From Flavobacteriales bacterium UBA952 (GTDB taxonomy: Bacteria > Bacteroidota > Bacteroidia > Flavobacteriales_D > Crocinitomicaceae): a stretch of DNA of 64,000 nucleotides. Made by a program: the position numbers and the translations under genes. The notes under the pieces were generated by a model. That model was not told the DNA's origin, searched no databases, and worked only from the letters and a program-made list of their open reading frames with translations. Below are positions 36,739 through 46,153 of this stretch, one piece after another (the first letter of the stretch is position 1; each line of letters opens with the position of its first letter). Location of the stretch: the NCBI GenBank assembly GCA_905182495.1, contig CAJJBU010000025.1:23699-87698 (forward strand), given 5' to 3'.

Positions 36739-37168
36739 TATTATAATACTGGGCATCATAGGAGACCTCCTCACCTACCCAATTTGGAAGGATTATTTTC
36801 TCATCTTCGGATTCCAACTCAATTTCTGCTAAAATCAGACCCTCTAGTTCATTTTTAAACACATCTACCTCCCACACCTTTCCCTCGAATAGAATTTCAT
36901 ATCTCCTTTTCTTAAGTACTTTAAGGGACAAGGATAATATCATTTCCTCCCCCTCTATCTTGGGGATTTCATACTCATATTCAGCACGAGAGATCCCTTT
37001 TGTTGGCCCTTTAATAGTTAAAAAAGCCCTGTCATCGTTAATTCTAATTCTAACGCTTTTCTCTATAGAATTCAGTACATATCCCTGAGTGATCTCAGCG
37101 TATCCATTTTTAACTTGCTTATCCCATAGCGTTTCAACAATAAGAAATTTTCTTTCTATCTCAAGCAT
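36713..37168 (-). CDS. CYTH-domain protein (triphosphate tunnel metalloenzyme)
   Basis: A 151-residue single-domain CYTH protein, starting at the ATG at 37168. The diagnostic EIERKFL motif is at the N-terminus. Basic/acidic pairs typical of the triphosphate tunnel follow (SVRIRIND, FLTIKGP, EYEYEI, KRRYEI, WEVDVFKNELEGLILAEIELES). Bacterial relatives hydrolyse inorganic triphosphate or other triphosphates, and a few are class IV adenylate cyclases. Substrate unknown. Confidence 0.87.
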   Translation of the reverse strand: MLEIERKFLIVETLWDKQVKNGYAEITQGYVLNSIEKSVRIRINDDRAFLTIKGPTKGISRAEYEYEIPKIEGEEMILSLSLKVLKKRRYEILFEGKVWEVDVFKNELEGLILAEIELESEDEKIILPNWVGEEVSYDAQYYNTNLINRLS

Positions 37169-37291
37169 ATTCAATATTTCATAGGCACTTTGTTTTTTGA
37201 TAGCACCTAATCTAAACTACTTATTTTTATGGTCTAACAATGATTTATTGCGAGTAATCTCATTTTCATACCGATTGGTTAAAGAACTTGT

Positions 37292-37299
37292 TATTTTTG
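37292..37299 (+). promoter_or_regulatory. -7 box (TATTTTTG) of the sugar dehydratase gene
   Basis: TATTTTTG ends four bases before the ATG at 37304, again almost touching the start codon. A TTG lies about 14 bases upstream, short of the canonical spacing. Confidence 0.4.
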
Positions 37300-37303
37300 T
37301 ACT

Positions 37304-39151
37304 ATGCTCCGCTTCAGATCACGCACGCCAAGATGGGTAATTGTAATTTTAGACTTACTCATAAATCTATTCGCACTATTCTTTGCCTATATTATACGTT
37401 TTGATCTTGATTCACAGTCTGAACTGATCAAGGAAGAGTGGATCCTATTGCGAGATTATCTATGGATCTTCATTGTTGTGAAGCTTTTGGTTTTTAATGT
37501 TTTTAAAATTCATAAAGGACTAGTAAGGTATACTTCTACGCAAGACCTTAATCGCATTTTTATTGCCGTATCTACATGTACTTTAATCTTTGCCGGTTTC
37601 GGTCTGATTCGATACAATTTTATTGATGAACACTATTTCGTACCAACTTCTGTACTTATCGTTGAGTTTCTTGCGAGCTTCTCTTTTACGATTGGTAGTC
37701 GTTTTATAGTGAAACTCATTTATCTAGAATCTAAAAAAAACAAGCAGGACATTGAGCGCATTGTTATATATGGCGCCGGTGTTTCAGGTATAATAACGAA
37801 GAGAACCGTTGAGAACGACACTAAAAGTGCAATTCAAATCATTGGATTTATCGATGACAACCCTAAACTGTGGGGGACAAGAATTGAAGGGAAAACAGTT
37901 TTTAATCCAGCCCAATTAAAATCAATTCATACTAAAAACTCAATAGATACTATTATTATAGCGATTCAAAAACCAAACGCATTAAGACGCAAAGCGCTAC
38001 TAGATGAGTGCATTGAACTAAAAATTAAAGTTCAAAAGGTACCAAATCCCAAAAGTTGGATCAATGGTGAGTTTACATCAAAACAATTTGTTAAAGCAAA
38101 AATAGAAGACCTCTTAGGCCGTGAAGAAATCAAATTAAACATCTCAAAAATAAATCAGAACCTGACTGGCAAAAAAATACTGATCACTGGCGCAGCAGGT
38201 AGCATAGGGAGCGGACTCGTTAAACAAATTGTAAAATTTAAACCAGCGCTTCTCATTTTATTCGATCAAGCCGAATCTGGCCTTTATGATTTGCAATGGG
38301 AAATACTAGAAGGGGCACCTCAAGTGAAGTTTGAAATTGTTATCGGAGATGTGACTCACAAAAAAAGAGTTGAAAATTTGATACGAAGTTATACTCCTGA
38401 GATTGTATTCCACGCGGCGGCATATAAACATGTGCCTTTAATGGAGTTAAACCCTTCTGAAGCCGTCAAAACCAACATCTTAGGCTCTAAAATACTAATA
38501 GACACTTGTGACTCTTTTAAAGTTGAAAAGTTCATATTTATTTCAACAGATAAAGCGGTGAATCCTACAAACGTGATGGGTGCTACAAAACGAGTAGCCG
38601 AAATATATGCGCAACATAAGAATTCGATTAGTACCACTCAGTTTATCACAACACGATTCGGAAATGTTCTGGGTTCCAATGGGTCTGTAATCCCCTTATT
38701 CCAAAAACAAATTGAAAATGGAGGCCCTATAACCATAACAGATGAAAGAATAACCAGGTTTTTCATGTCCATACCTGAAGCTTGCCAACTCGTACTCGAG
38801 GCAAGTGTAATAGGAAATGGCGGTGAAATCTATGTATTTGACATGGGTGACTCCGTTAAAATCATTGATCTAGCAAGAAAAATGATTTCTCTAAGCGGTA
38901 TGACTGTTGACAAGGACATCCAAATTAAAGTCACCGGATTAAGACCTGGAGAGAAACTTTATGAAGAACTTTTAGCCAATGAGGAGAACACCCTGCCGAC
39001 ACATCACGATAAAATATTAATTGCGAAGACAAATGTGAAGAAAGAGATTGATCAAAAAATCAATTCTCTTATTGGACTTATTGATGGACAAAAAAATGAT
39101 GAACTCGTTAGGATCATTAAAGAGATTGTACCAGAATATCAGGAAATTTAA
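37304..39151 (+). CDS. Membrane NDP-sugar 4,6-dehydratase (CapD/PglF/WbpM type)
   Basis: A 615-residue membrane enzyme. Four helices lie in the first ~115 residues, followed by a CoA-binding-like Rossmann domain (VIYGAGVSGIITKR) and then the short-chain dehydrogenase core starting ILITGAAGSIGSGLVKQI. STDKAVNPTNVMGATKR has the MxxxK variant of the catalytic site that marks UDP-GlcNAc 4,6-dehydratases such as PglF and WbpM. It probably starts synthesis of a deoxy-amino sugar for surface polysaccharide or protein glycans. No glycan cluster flanks it, which is unusual for such a gene. Confidence 0.9.
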   Translation: MLRFRSRTPRWVIVILDLLINLFALFFAYIIRFDLDSQSELIKEEWILLRDYLWIFIVVKLLVFNVFKIHKGLVRYTSTQDLNRIFIAVSTCTLIFAGFGLIRYNFIDEHYFVPTSVLIVEFLASFSFTIGSRFIVKLIYLESKKNKQDIERIVIYGAGVSGIITKRTVENDTKSAIQIIGFIDDNPKLWGTRIEGKTVFNPAQLKSIHTKNSIDTIIIAIQKPNALRRKALLDECIELKIKVQKVPNPKSWINGEFTSKQFVKAKIEDLLGREEIKLNISKINQNLTGKKILITGAAGSIGSGLVKQIVKFKPALLILFDQAESGLYDLQWEILEGAPQVKFEIVIGDVTHKKRVENLIRSYTPEIVFHAAAYKHVPLMELNPSEAVKTNILGSKILIDTCDSFKVEKFIFISTDKAVNPTNVMGATKRVAEIYAQHKNSISTTQFITTRFGNVLGSNGSVIPLFQKQIENGGPITITDERITRFFMSIPEACQLVLEASVIGNGGEIYVFDMGDSVKIIDLARKMISLSGMTVDKDIQIKVTGLRPGEKLYEELLANEENTLPTHHDKILIAKTNVKKEIDQKINSLIGLIDGQKNDELVRIIKEIVPEYQEI

Positions 39152-39176
39152 ATTATTTTGAAAAATTAGATAAAAA

Positions 39177-39581
39177 ATGATTGAACCCGCCCTTATTCAA
39201 ATACGATTCTCAGACATTGATCTAATGGGGCATGTAAACAATGCGGTTTACTTGAGCTACCTTGAATATACTAGAGTGCATTATTTCAATCAAATGCTCG
39301 ATGAAAATTGGGATTGGGAAACGAACGGCATCATACTCGCACACACGGAAATAAGTTATCGAATCCCTATCGTTTTAAATGACAAGCCTGAAATTCAAAT
39401 GAAAATAGGAAGAGTTGGTGATAAGAGCTTTACTTTTCATTATTCGATATTCGTAGATGGAAAGATAATGTCAAACGCCTCCTCTACATTAGTCTGTTAT
39501 AACACGCTGCTAAAAAGCTCCATAACGATACCTTTATTAATGAGAGAATCATTCATGCAATTAGAGAAATTTCAAACGTGA
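39177..39581 (+). CDS. Acyl-CoA thioesterase, 4HBT hotdog fold
   Basis: A 134-residue hotdog-fold protein. The N-terminal IRFSDIDLMGHVNNAVYLSYLEYTR carries the catalytic aspartate of the 4-hydroxybenzoyl-CoA thioesterase family. Length is typical. It hydrolyses acyl-CoA thioesters, although the specific acyl group is unknown. The stop overlaps the GTG of the next gene by four bases. Confidence 0.88.
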   Translation: MIEPALIQIRFSDIDLMGHVNNAVYLSYLEYTRVHYFNQMLDENWDWETNGIILAHTEISYRIPIVLNDKPEIQMKIGRVGDKSFTFHYSIFVDGKIMSNASSTLVCYNTLLKSSITIPLLMRESFMQLEKFQT

Positions 39582-40543
39582 GCAGACAGGGACAGCGCAT
39601 AGTAATCATAATATTGATGATCGTTAGTGGTTTTCAAATGACTTTCACGGCTCAGCAGGTTCCTTGCTACAAAAAAAAGAAAATTTGCAATTACCAGTAC
39701 CTTACGAACTGTTATGAAAAAGTTGCTTTCGACAGCGTAACGCAGCGGTATTATTCGCGTAAAAACTTCGGGGTGCTTTTTGATGGCTCTTGTGCGACCT
39801 GCCACAGAAACGGTGTTCTAGAACAAGAAATCACGATCGTTGAAGGACGTCGAAACGGAATTGACACTTCTTACTACCCTTCGGGTTGTCCATTTTCAAG
39901 TCAAAGCTTTCTGTTCGGTAGCCCCCACGGAAAAAGCACTACTTATTATGACAGCACTTTTAGAAAAAAAAGTGAAATAGAACATTATATGGGAAAGCTA
40001 AATGGGGCCTACATATCCTATGATAAAAATGGTGACACCTTGAAATATCAGGAGTTTCAAGACAATCTACCCAATGGATTGAAAAAGCAATACTTTTCAG
40101 ATTCGAGAATCAAAAAAATCAATCATTACCAAATGGGATTGATGCATGGATTCCAAATTATTTATGACGAAGAAGGAAATGAGCTTTTCAACATACATTA
40201 TAATGAAGGAAAAAAAGACAATAAATGGACCTATTATTTCGATAATAAAAAAATAGCTCGTGTAGAAGAATGGAGCAAAGGATTAAAAAATGGAGCATTT
40301 ATAACTTATAATGATCGTGAAGAGGTCATGAGCGAGCAATATTTTAAAAAAGATGTACCGATTGGAATTCACAAAGAATATTATGCCGACGGTAGAGAGA
40401 AAAACGTGAGAATTTATTGCAAAAAGGGAGAACTTGAAGAAGAATACGCCTTCGATAACTTCGGTGTTAAAGAAGTAATTAAAGAGAAAGAGCTCAAAAA
40501 GAAAAAGAAACCCAAGAAAACCGAAGGAAGCCTAATGAATTAG
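39578..40543 (+). CDS. Exported MORN-repeat protein (YwqK-like)
   Basis: A 321-residue protein starting at GTG, overlapping the thioesterase stop. The N-terminal hydrophobic stretch IVIIILMIVSGFQMTFTAQ is a probable signal peptide. It is followed by about eight copies of a 20-25 residue repeat with the pattern NGxxxxYyxxGxxxxxxxY (for example NGAYISYDKNGDTLKYQEF), the MORN/YwqK type. The tail is very lysine-rich (KELKKKKKPKKTEG). Such proteins are abundant in Bacteroidota envelopes and have no established function. Confidence 0.8.
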   Translation: MSRQGQRIVIIILMIVSGFQMTFTAQQVPCYKKKKICNYQYLTNCYEKVAFDSVTQRYYSRKNFGVLFDGSCATCHRNGVLEQEITIVEGRRNGIDTSYYPSGCPFSSQSFLFGSPHGKSTTYYDSTFRKKSEIEHYMGKLNGAYISYDKNGDTLKYQEFQDNLPNGLKKQYFSDSRIKKINHYQMGLMHGFQIIYDEEGNELFNIHYNEGKKDNKWTYYFDNKKIARVEEWSKGLKNGAFITYNDREEVMSEQYFKKDVPIGIHKEYYADGREKNVRIYCKKGELEEEYAFDNFGVKEVIKEKELKKKKKPKKTEGSLMN

Positions 40544-41322
40544 ACAATTCCTAAAAGCATTCCTGTCCCCATAACAAATAAGAACACGGCTACTAAAACC
40601 CTCACATTCTGAATTTTCCTTTTTGTAAAGATCTTTTTTCCGAAATACGATCCTAAAAATGCAAATAAACAAGCAAGCGATATTGTTAACCAATTACTAG
40701 ATAAGTTACCATTTTCAGAAGTGAAATAAATAGGAATACGCACTGCATCGATGAGTAAAGAAAGACATACAGATGTTGAAATAAACACCTCTGCTTTTAA
40801 ATTTGATTTCGCCAGGAAAGCGGCACGCAAAGCACCTTGATGCCCCGAAAGACCACCAAAAAAACCACTTAAAAAACCACCTATAGCAAACTGCCCCTTA
40901 CCAAAAGAGATTTTCTTTAATAATGGAATCAAATCTAAAACGGCAAACACAATCATTAGCAGACCAACCACAAAGGACAAGAGTTCAACGGTATAAATTG
41001 AATCAAAAACTTGAATCTCATAAAAAGAACCATCGCCCCCGATATTTTTTTGAGTGATTGCTCCAATAAAAGCACCAACAACAGCGGTTACACCAAAGGC
41101 GATAAGAACCGCCTTGTCTATGAACTTTCTAATCAGAATAAACTTAAGGGCATTATTTAAAATATGAACAATAGCCGTCGCTAATACTGCCATTTCTATC
41201 GGCATAAATAAACTAAAAGCAGGTAAAAGCATCGTTCCTAAACCAAAACCTGAAAAAAAGGTCAAAATAGATGCCGAAAAAGAGACGACACATATTAAAA
41301 TCCATATAAATAATTCTTCCAT
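40540..41322 (-). CDS. TauE/SafE family membrane permease
   Basis: A 260-residue integral membrane protein with about eight helices. FFSGFGLGTMLLPAFSLFMPIEMAVLATAIVHILNN at the N-terminus and GGFLSGFFGGLSGHQGALRAAFL in the middle are the repeated signature of the TauE/SafE (DUF81) family. Relatives export sulfite, sulfoacetate or related anions. The substrate is not identifiable. It overlaps the MORN gene by four bases on the opposite strand. Confidence 0.88.
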   Translation of the reverse strand: MEELFIWILICVVSFSASILTFFSGFGLGTMLLPAFSLFMPIEMAVLATAIVHILNNALKFILIRKFIDKAVLIAFGVTAVVGAFIGAITQKNIGGDGSFYEIQVFDSIYTVELLSFVVGLLMIVFAVLDLIPLLKKISFGKGQFAIGGFLSGFFGGLSGHQGALRAAFLAKSNLKAEVFISTSVCLSLLIDAVRIPIYFTSENGNLSSNWLTISLACLFAFLGSYFGKKIFTKRKIQNVRVLVAVFLFVMGTGMLLGIV

Positions 41323-41361
41323 AAATAGTATTTTAGCAAAAGTAGAATAAATAAAGAATAA

Positions 41362-42381
41362 ATGATAGATTTAAGGAGCGATACCGTAACAAAGCCTAGC
41401 AAAGAAATGCTGGAAGAAATGATAATTGCACCGGTTGGAGATGATGTCTTTGGTGAAGACCCCACTGTTAATAAGTTGCAAGATTTTTCAGCGAATATTT
41501 TTGGTAAAGAAGCTGCTCTTTTTTGCTCTTCAGGAACACAAACAAATCAGATAGCTATAAACCTTCATGCACAACCCGGAGCAGAGGTAATTACCCATTT
41601 TGAAAGTCACGTTTTCAAATATGAAGGTGGTGGGATTGCTAGAAACTCAGGTGCTTCAACAAGAACAGTAGGTGGTTCGCGTGGTAGGATTACAGCATCT
41701 GAAATAGAACCCTGGATAAACCCTAGCAACGACGTCCACTACCCCCTAACGCAGCTTGTTTCGATCGAAGACACCTCAAATAGAGGCGGTGGTGCTATTT
41801 ATGATTTTAATGAAATAAAAAAAATACGTGCCTATTGTAATTCAAAAGGTTTGCCTTTGCATCTCGATGGCGCTCGGGTATTCAATGCCCTAGAAGAAAA
41901 TAAGGTAGATATTAAGGAATATGCAAAGCAATTTGATTCTATATCTGTATGCCTTTCCAAAGGACTCGGTGCCCCAATTGGTAGTCTCCTCATTGCCGAT
42001 GCAGATTTCATTGCAAGAGCAAGAAGAGTCAGGAAAGTTTTTGGAGGAGGAATGAGGCAAGCCGGATTTATTGCTGCAGCCGGTCTTTACGCCCTAAAAA
42101 ACAATATTGTAAGATTGAAGGACGACCATAGGAGAGCTAAAATAATCGAATCTGAATTGTTAAAAACAGCATGGGTCGAATCAGTTATGCCTGTGGAAAG
42201 TAATATTGTAGTTTGCATCCTAAAAGACATTTCTAGAGTTCAAGAATTCGTGAGTGCCTTTGAACAAAAAGGGGTACTAATTATGCCTTTTGGGAAAGGC
42301 ATGCTTCGTATGGTTACCCATTTGGATTTCTCAGAAGACGACACTTCTCGTTTGTGTATGACGATTCGTGATTTGAAATAA
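41362..42381 (+). CDS. ltaE: Low-specificity L-threonine aldolase
   Basis: PLP enzyme of 339 residues that cleaves threonine/allo-threonine to glycine and acetaldehyde. The opening MIDLRSDTVTKPSKEML and GDDVFGEDPTVNKLQ are the family signature. LPLHLDGARVFNA contains the cofactor aspartate and SVCLSKGLGAPIGSLL the PLP lysine. Complete and typical in length. Transcribed divergently from the permease. Confidence 0.92.
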   Translation: MIDLRSDTVTKPSKEMLEEMIIAPVGDDVFGEDPTVNKLQDFSANIFGKEAALFCSSGTQTNQIAINLHAQPGAEVITHFESHVFKYEGGGIARNSGASTRTVGGSRGRITASEIEPWINPSNDVHYPLTQLVSIEDTSNRGGGAIYDFNEIKKIRAYCNSKGLPLHLDGARVFNALEENKVDIKEYAKQFDSISVCLSKGLGAPIGSLLIADADFIARARRVRKVFGGGMRQAGFIAAAGLYALKNNIVRLKDDHRRAKIIESELLKTAWVESVMPVESNIVVCILKDISRVQEFVSAFEQKGVLIMPFGKGMLRMVTHLDFSEDDTSRLCMTIRDLK

Positions 42382-42438
42382 ATGAATAATTGTAACTTTA
42401 ATTAATAATTACGCTCTTTATACCGTTAATCCTTTAAC

Positions 42439-44688
42439 GTGAATTATTTAAAAATAATACTCACTCTGTCATTACTTATTTCTAGCCTCTATGGCGTGGG
42501 GCAAAATTGTATTGACATATCTAAAAAGACTGAAAAGCTTTTACAAAAAGCAAAATTTGAAAGAAACAATCAAAACAAAGTCGCGATTTTAAATAAAGTA
42601 CTCTCGAAAAATCCAAATCAATCGGCTATTTACTTTGCTTTAGGAGAATTATACACAGAGCTAGGGAACCAAAGCCTTAGAACGCAGAGCAGTCCATCCG
42701 AAGGTGAACAAATCCTAAAAAAAGCAGCTTTCTATTACCAATCTTCTATTCAAAAATGCAAGAGCTATCATCCAAAAAGCTATTACAATCTTGGAAACAT
42801 TCTTTTTTCATTAGGAAAAGACAAAGAGGCATTATTCTGTTATAAATCTTTTGTGGAATTTGAGGAGAAATACCCAAAACAGATTAAAGGCAACTACCAG
42901 ACTCAAAAAATAAATGCCCTTAAAATTATAGATGGGTTAGAATTTGACAAGAATATGAAAGAAAATCCTGTTCCTTTTTCCCCATCAATCGTCAATCGAA
43001 TTAGCACGCCACTAGATGAATATTTCCCAATGATATCCCCGGACAATGATCTATTATTTTACACTAGAAAAATTGACCGAACAAGACTAGGAGACATCGC
43101 GACTAATGTAGTTGAAGAATTCACTATTTCTGAAAAGGAAGGGTCCTCTAATACTTTCTCCATCGGAAAGCCTGTTGCTTCGCCTTTTAACGATGGCACA
43201 TTCAACAACTATGGTTCCGCTACACTATCAGTAGACAATAGGGAGATGATCATCTGTGCTTGTAAAAAGGAACGTGTCTATCGACAAAACTATTTGAATT
43301 GTGATTTATACGTTAGTAAATTTAAAAGAACAGGCAAAGGCGGAAATGATTTTGAATGGTCTCCCCTTGTTAATCTTGGCGAGAACATTAATACAAAAGA
43401 TGGATGGGAAGCTCAACCCTCATTATCATCTGATGGTAAAACCTTGTTTTTCACTTCCATTAGAAAAGGATCTAGAGACAACGATATTTATATCTCAGAA
43501 AAACAAAGCAATGGCACATGGGGCTTAGCCAAGCCTTTTGATGAAATCAATACCGCTGGTAAAGACAAAAGCCCATTTTTCCATCAAGATGGAGAAACAC
43601 TTTATTTTGTGTCATCATCAGGAAAAGAACGCAAAGGCATGGGAGGATTGGATATCTTCTATGTTCGAAGGCAAGGAGATGGATGGAGCGCACCAAAAAA
43701 CATAGGCTACCCCATCAATTCGCCTCAAGATGAGCTCGGAATATTTGTTTCAACAAGTGGCCGAATTGCTTACTTCTCATCACTTCAGGATGGTAATTGG
43801 AACATCTATGCCTTCAATCTTTATAAAGAAGCGAGACCCGAGGAAGTCGTTATCATAAAAGGAACTTTGGCCTCTAGCGAGGGTAAGACGGTTAAAAATG
43901 CCAAGGTTCGTATTCATTATGATGATACCGCTGAATCACAAGAAATCACAGTAAATGATGATGACGGTACATATGCTGCCGTAGTTAAAGTGAATAAATC
44001 CAAAAACATAACTATCGTTGCACAAAAAGAAAATGCAACTTTCGCGATTTCTAAGTTAGACCTCTCTCCTTTGCAAACCATAGACACAAAAAACGTTGAT
44101 TTACACATGGAAATGGCAAGTAATACGGACAGCATTGGAGTTGAAAATGATCAAGAATCATTTAAAAACCCGATTACTACCGATGAAATAATTTCTGATT
44201 CAAATCAAGTACAACAAATAGAAAAAGCAGCAGAACATTTCCCAAAGGCCCTGTTAAGTGATCAAGAGCTAGAAGCCACAAGACCTCTGAATGATTCTAA
44301 ACCCATCAACCTCCTTCCTATTATCATAGACACAGTCGTCAGCGGAAGTAAATTTGAATTGAATGATGTCCTATTCGAATCGGACTCCTATTTACTTAAA
44401 GAAGAATCCAAGGCCATTCTTAATTTGTTTGCAGCTTACCTTTTACAGAATGAGAATTATTTTATTAAAATCGAAGGGCACACGGATGATATTGGTGAGG
44501 CCCAGTCTAACCTTATTTTATCTAAAAAAAGAGCTGAAGAGGTGAAGTTCTATCTGATATCAAAAGGGATTAACACCAAGAGACTTGCAGCGAAAGGTTT
44601 TGGAGAAAGTGCACCAAAAGTTCCTAATGACTCAGCCAGTAATCGGGTTAAGAACCGAAGGACGGAATGCCAAATCATAATTAAGTAG
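42439..44688 (+). CDS. PorE-like TPR/beta-propeller/OmpA protein
   Basis: A 749-residue envelope protein starting at GTG, with an N-terminal signal ending near YGVGQ. Order of domains: TPR repeats (about 25-160); a PD40-type beta-propeller (about 190-465; SPDNDLLFYTRK, SLSSDGKTLFFTS); a carboxypeptidase-regulatory-like fold (about 475-560; GTLASSEGKTVKNAKVRI); then an OmpA peptidoglycan-binding domain (about 640-749; IEGHTDDIGEAQSNLILSKKRAEEV). This order matches PorE, the T9SS protein thought to tie the machinery to peptidoglycan. Paralogues with other roles exist in Bacteroidota, so the gene name is withheld. Confidence 0.82.
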   Translation: MNYLKIILTLSLLISSLYGVGQNCIDISKKTEKLLQKAKFERNNQNKVAILNKVLSKNPNQSAIYFALGELYTELGNQSLRTQSSPSEGEQILKKAAFYYQSSIQKCKSYHPKSYYNLGNILFSLGKDKEALFCYKSFVEFEEKYPKQIKGNYQTQKINALKIIDGLEFDKNMKENPVPFSPSIVNRISTPLDEYFPMISPDNDLLFYTRKIDRTRLGDIATNVVEEFTISEKEGSSNTFSIGKPVASPFNDGTFNNYGSATLSVDNREMIICACKKERVYRQNYLNCDLYVSKFKRTGKGGNDFEWSPLVNLGENINTKDGWEAQPSLSSDGKTLFFTSIRKGSRDNDIYISEKQSNGTWGLAKPFDEINTAGKDKSPFFHQDGETLYFVSSSGKERKGMGGLDIFYVRRQGDGWSAPKNIGYPINSPQDELGIFVSTSGRIAYFSSLQDGNWNIYAFNLYKEARPEEVVIIKGTLASSEGKTVKNAKVRIHYDDTAESQEITVNDDDGTYAAVVKVNKSKNITIVAQKENATFAISKLDLSPLQTIDTKNVDLHMEMASNTDSIGVENDQESFKNPITTDEIISDSNQVQQIEKAAEHFPKALLSDQELEATRPLNDSKPINLLPIIIDTVVSGSKFELNDVLFESDSYLLKEESKAILNLFAAYLLQNENYFIKIEGHTDDIGEAQSNLILSKKRAEEVKFYLISKGINTKRLAAKGFGESAPKVPNDSASNRVKNRRTECQIIIK

Positions 44689-44705
44689 AATTTAGAGCAA
44701 AAAAA

Positions 44706-44723
44706 AGAGGGCTACTGCCCTCT
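44706..44723. terminator. Bidirectional terminator between the PorE-like gene and rplS
   Basis: A perfect 7-bp stem AGAGGGC / GCCCTCT with loop TACT, preceded by an A-run and followed by AATATTTT. It lies between two convergent stops, so it can serve both strands, and is stronger for rplS because of the A-run, which is a U-run on that strand. Confidence 0.8.
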
Positions 44724-44746
44724 AATATTTTATGGAATCAAAAAGA

Positions 44747-45106
44747 TTAGCTTTTGATGACTCTTCTTTTTTCACGGATTCTAGCAGACTTTCCAGTTCT
44801 TTCTCTAAAATAGAATATTCTTGCTCTACGCACAGAACCTTCTTTCATCACTTTTATACTGTCAAGAAAAGGAGATGAAATTGGGAATATTCTCTCAACA
44901 CCAACATTTCCTGACATTTTACGAACTGTAAAGGTTTCGGTCAAACCTGTTCCTCTTCGCTGAATCACAACACCTTGAAACTGCTGTATTCTTTCTTTAT
45001 TACCTTCCTTAATCTTATAAGAAACTGTAATTGTATCACCTGAAGAAAAGCTAGGCATTTCGTTTACGGTGGTAATTTCTTTCTGTATCTCGTTAATAAT
45101 ATTCAT
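44747..45106 (-). CDS. rplS: Large-subunit ribosomal protein L19
   Basis: Ribosomal protein bL19, 119 residues from the ATG at 45106 (the tracked GTG is one codon earlier). [35 protein letters not shown] and [17 protein letters not shown] are diagnostic. It ends in the usual basic tail ([12 protein letters not shown]). It stands alone, separated from trmD, and ends at the bidirectional terminator. Upstream is a 234-base gap before parA with no visible gene, presumably holding both promoters. Confidence 0.97.
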   Translation of the reverse strand: MNIINEIQKEITTVNEMPSFSSGDTITVSYKIKEGNKERIQQFQGVVIQRRGTGLTETFTVRKMSGNVGVERIFPISSPFLDSIKVMKEGSVRRARIFYFRERTGKSARIREKRRVIKS

Positions 45107-45340
45107 CACTTTTGAATTGAATTCCCCTTATTTGGGGGTGCAATATTACGAAAAAAATGTCGTTTAAAAGAAAACATCTAGGTAAAAAATTGAATATTTT
45201 TTATTCACAAAGGTAAGTGTAAAATAAAAAGGCTTTAGATATAAACAAAATGAAAATAGAATTCGTTGAAAAGTTCCTTTCATTCAGTCAAAAAGCAAGC
45301 ACAAGTTCTAGTATTTTTACATTAAACAACACTTTGAAGG

Positions 45341-46153
45341 ATGGCTAAGATAATTGCAATTGCGAATCAAAAGGGAGGCGTAGGAAAAACGACAACAACT
45401 ATTAATTTAGGGGGATGTCTTGGTGTTTTAGAATATAAAACATTAATTGTTGATGCGGACCCACAAGCCAATGCCACATCAGGCACAGGGTTTAATCCAT
45501 CAGCGGTTAAGAATATTTACGACTGCTTGGTTCACAACTACCATCCAAAAGATGTCATACTCAAAACAGATAGTCCTAATTTGGATATCTTACCTGCACA
45601 CATTGACCTTGTTGGAGCCGAACTCGAAATGATCAATCTTCCTAATAGGGAATATTTACTCAAGGAGACTTTGGAAAAAGTCAAAGATGATTATGACTTT
45701 ATTTTAATAGATTGCTCACCATCATTAGGTTTGATTACCTTGAATTCTTTGGCTGCAGCCGACTCGGTTCTAATCCCTGTTCAATGCGAGTATTTTGCAT
45801 TAGAAGGACTTAGCAAGCTCTTAAACACGATTAAGATTGTACAGGGACGGTTAAATGAATCTTTGGAAATCGAAGGCATGCTGTTAACCATGTACGACAC
45901 GAGACTGCGTCTTGCAAATCAAGTTGTTGACGAATTAAAAACCCATTTTCAAGAACTTGTATTTGATACTGTTATTCATCGAAACACCACATTAAGCGAA
46001 GCTTCGAGTCACGGCGCTACCATTATCATGCATGATGCCTCGTGTAAAGGATCTATTAACTATCTTAATTTCTCTAGGGAACTTCTTCAAAAAAACAACC
46101 TAACGAAAATTGAAAATGGAGATAAATTTATTGAAATAGACAATGAGCTCTAA
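45341..46153 (+). CDS. parA: Chromosome-partitioning ATPase ParA (Soj)
   Basis: A 270-residue Walker-type ATPase. It has the deviant P-loop NQKGGVGKTTTTINLG, switch region DADPQANATSG and VDADPQ/DCSPSLG. Acts with ParB to segregate the chromosome origin. Length matches chromosomal Soj proteins. It overlaps parB by 11 bases. The downstream order parB-DUF5683-dapB-lepB is conserved in Flavobacteria, so this is the chromosomal copy rather than a plasmid one. Confidence 0.95.
   Translation: MAKIIAIANQKGGVGKTTTTINLGGCLGVLEYKTLIVDADPQANATSGTGFNPSAVKNIYDCLVHNYHPKDVILKTDSPNLDILPAHIDLVGAELEMINLPNREYLLKETLEKVKDDYDFILIDCSPSLGLITLNSLAAADSVLIPVQCEYFALEGLSKLLNTIKIVQGRLNESLEIEGMLLTMYDTRLRLANQVVDELKTHFQELVFDTVIHRNTTLSEASSHGATIIMHDASCKGSINYLNFSRELLQKNNLTKIENGDKFIEIDNEL

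Noticed and set aside
37304-39151. Start of a polysaccharide or capsule gene cluster
   Set aside because: No glycosyltransferase, flippase or polymerase genes lie on either side. The neighbours are a thioesterase, a MORN protein and a CYTH protein.
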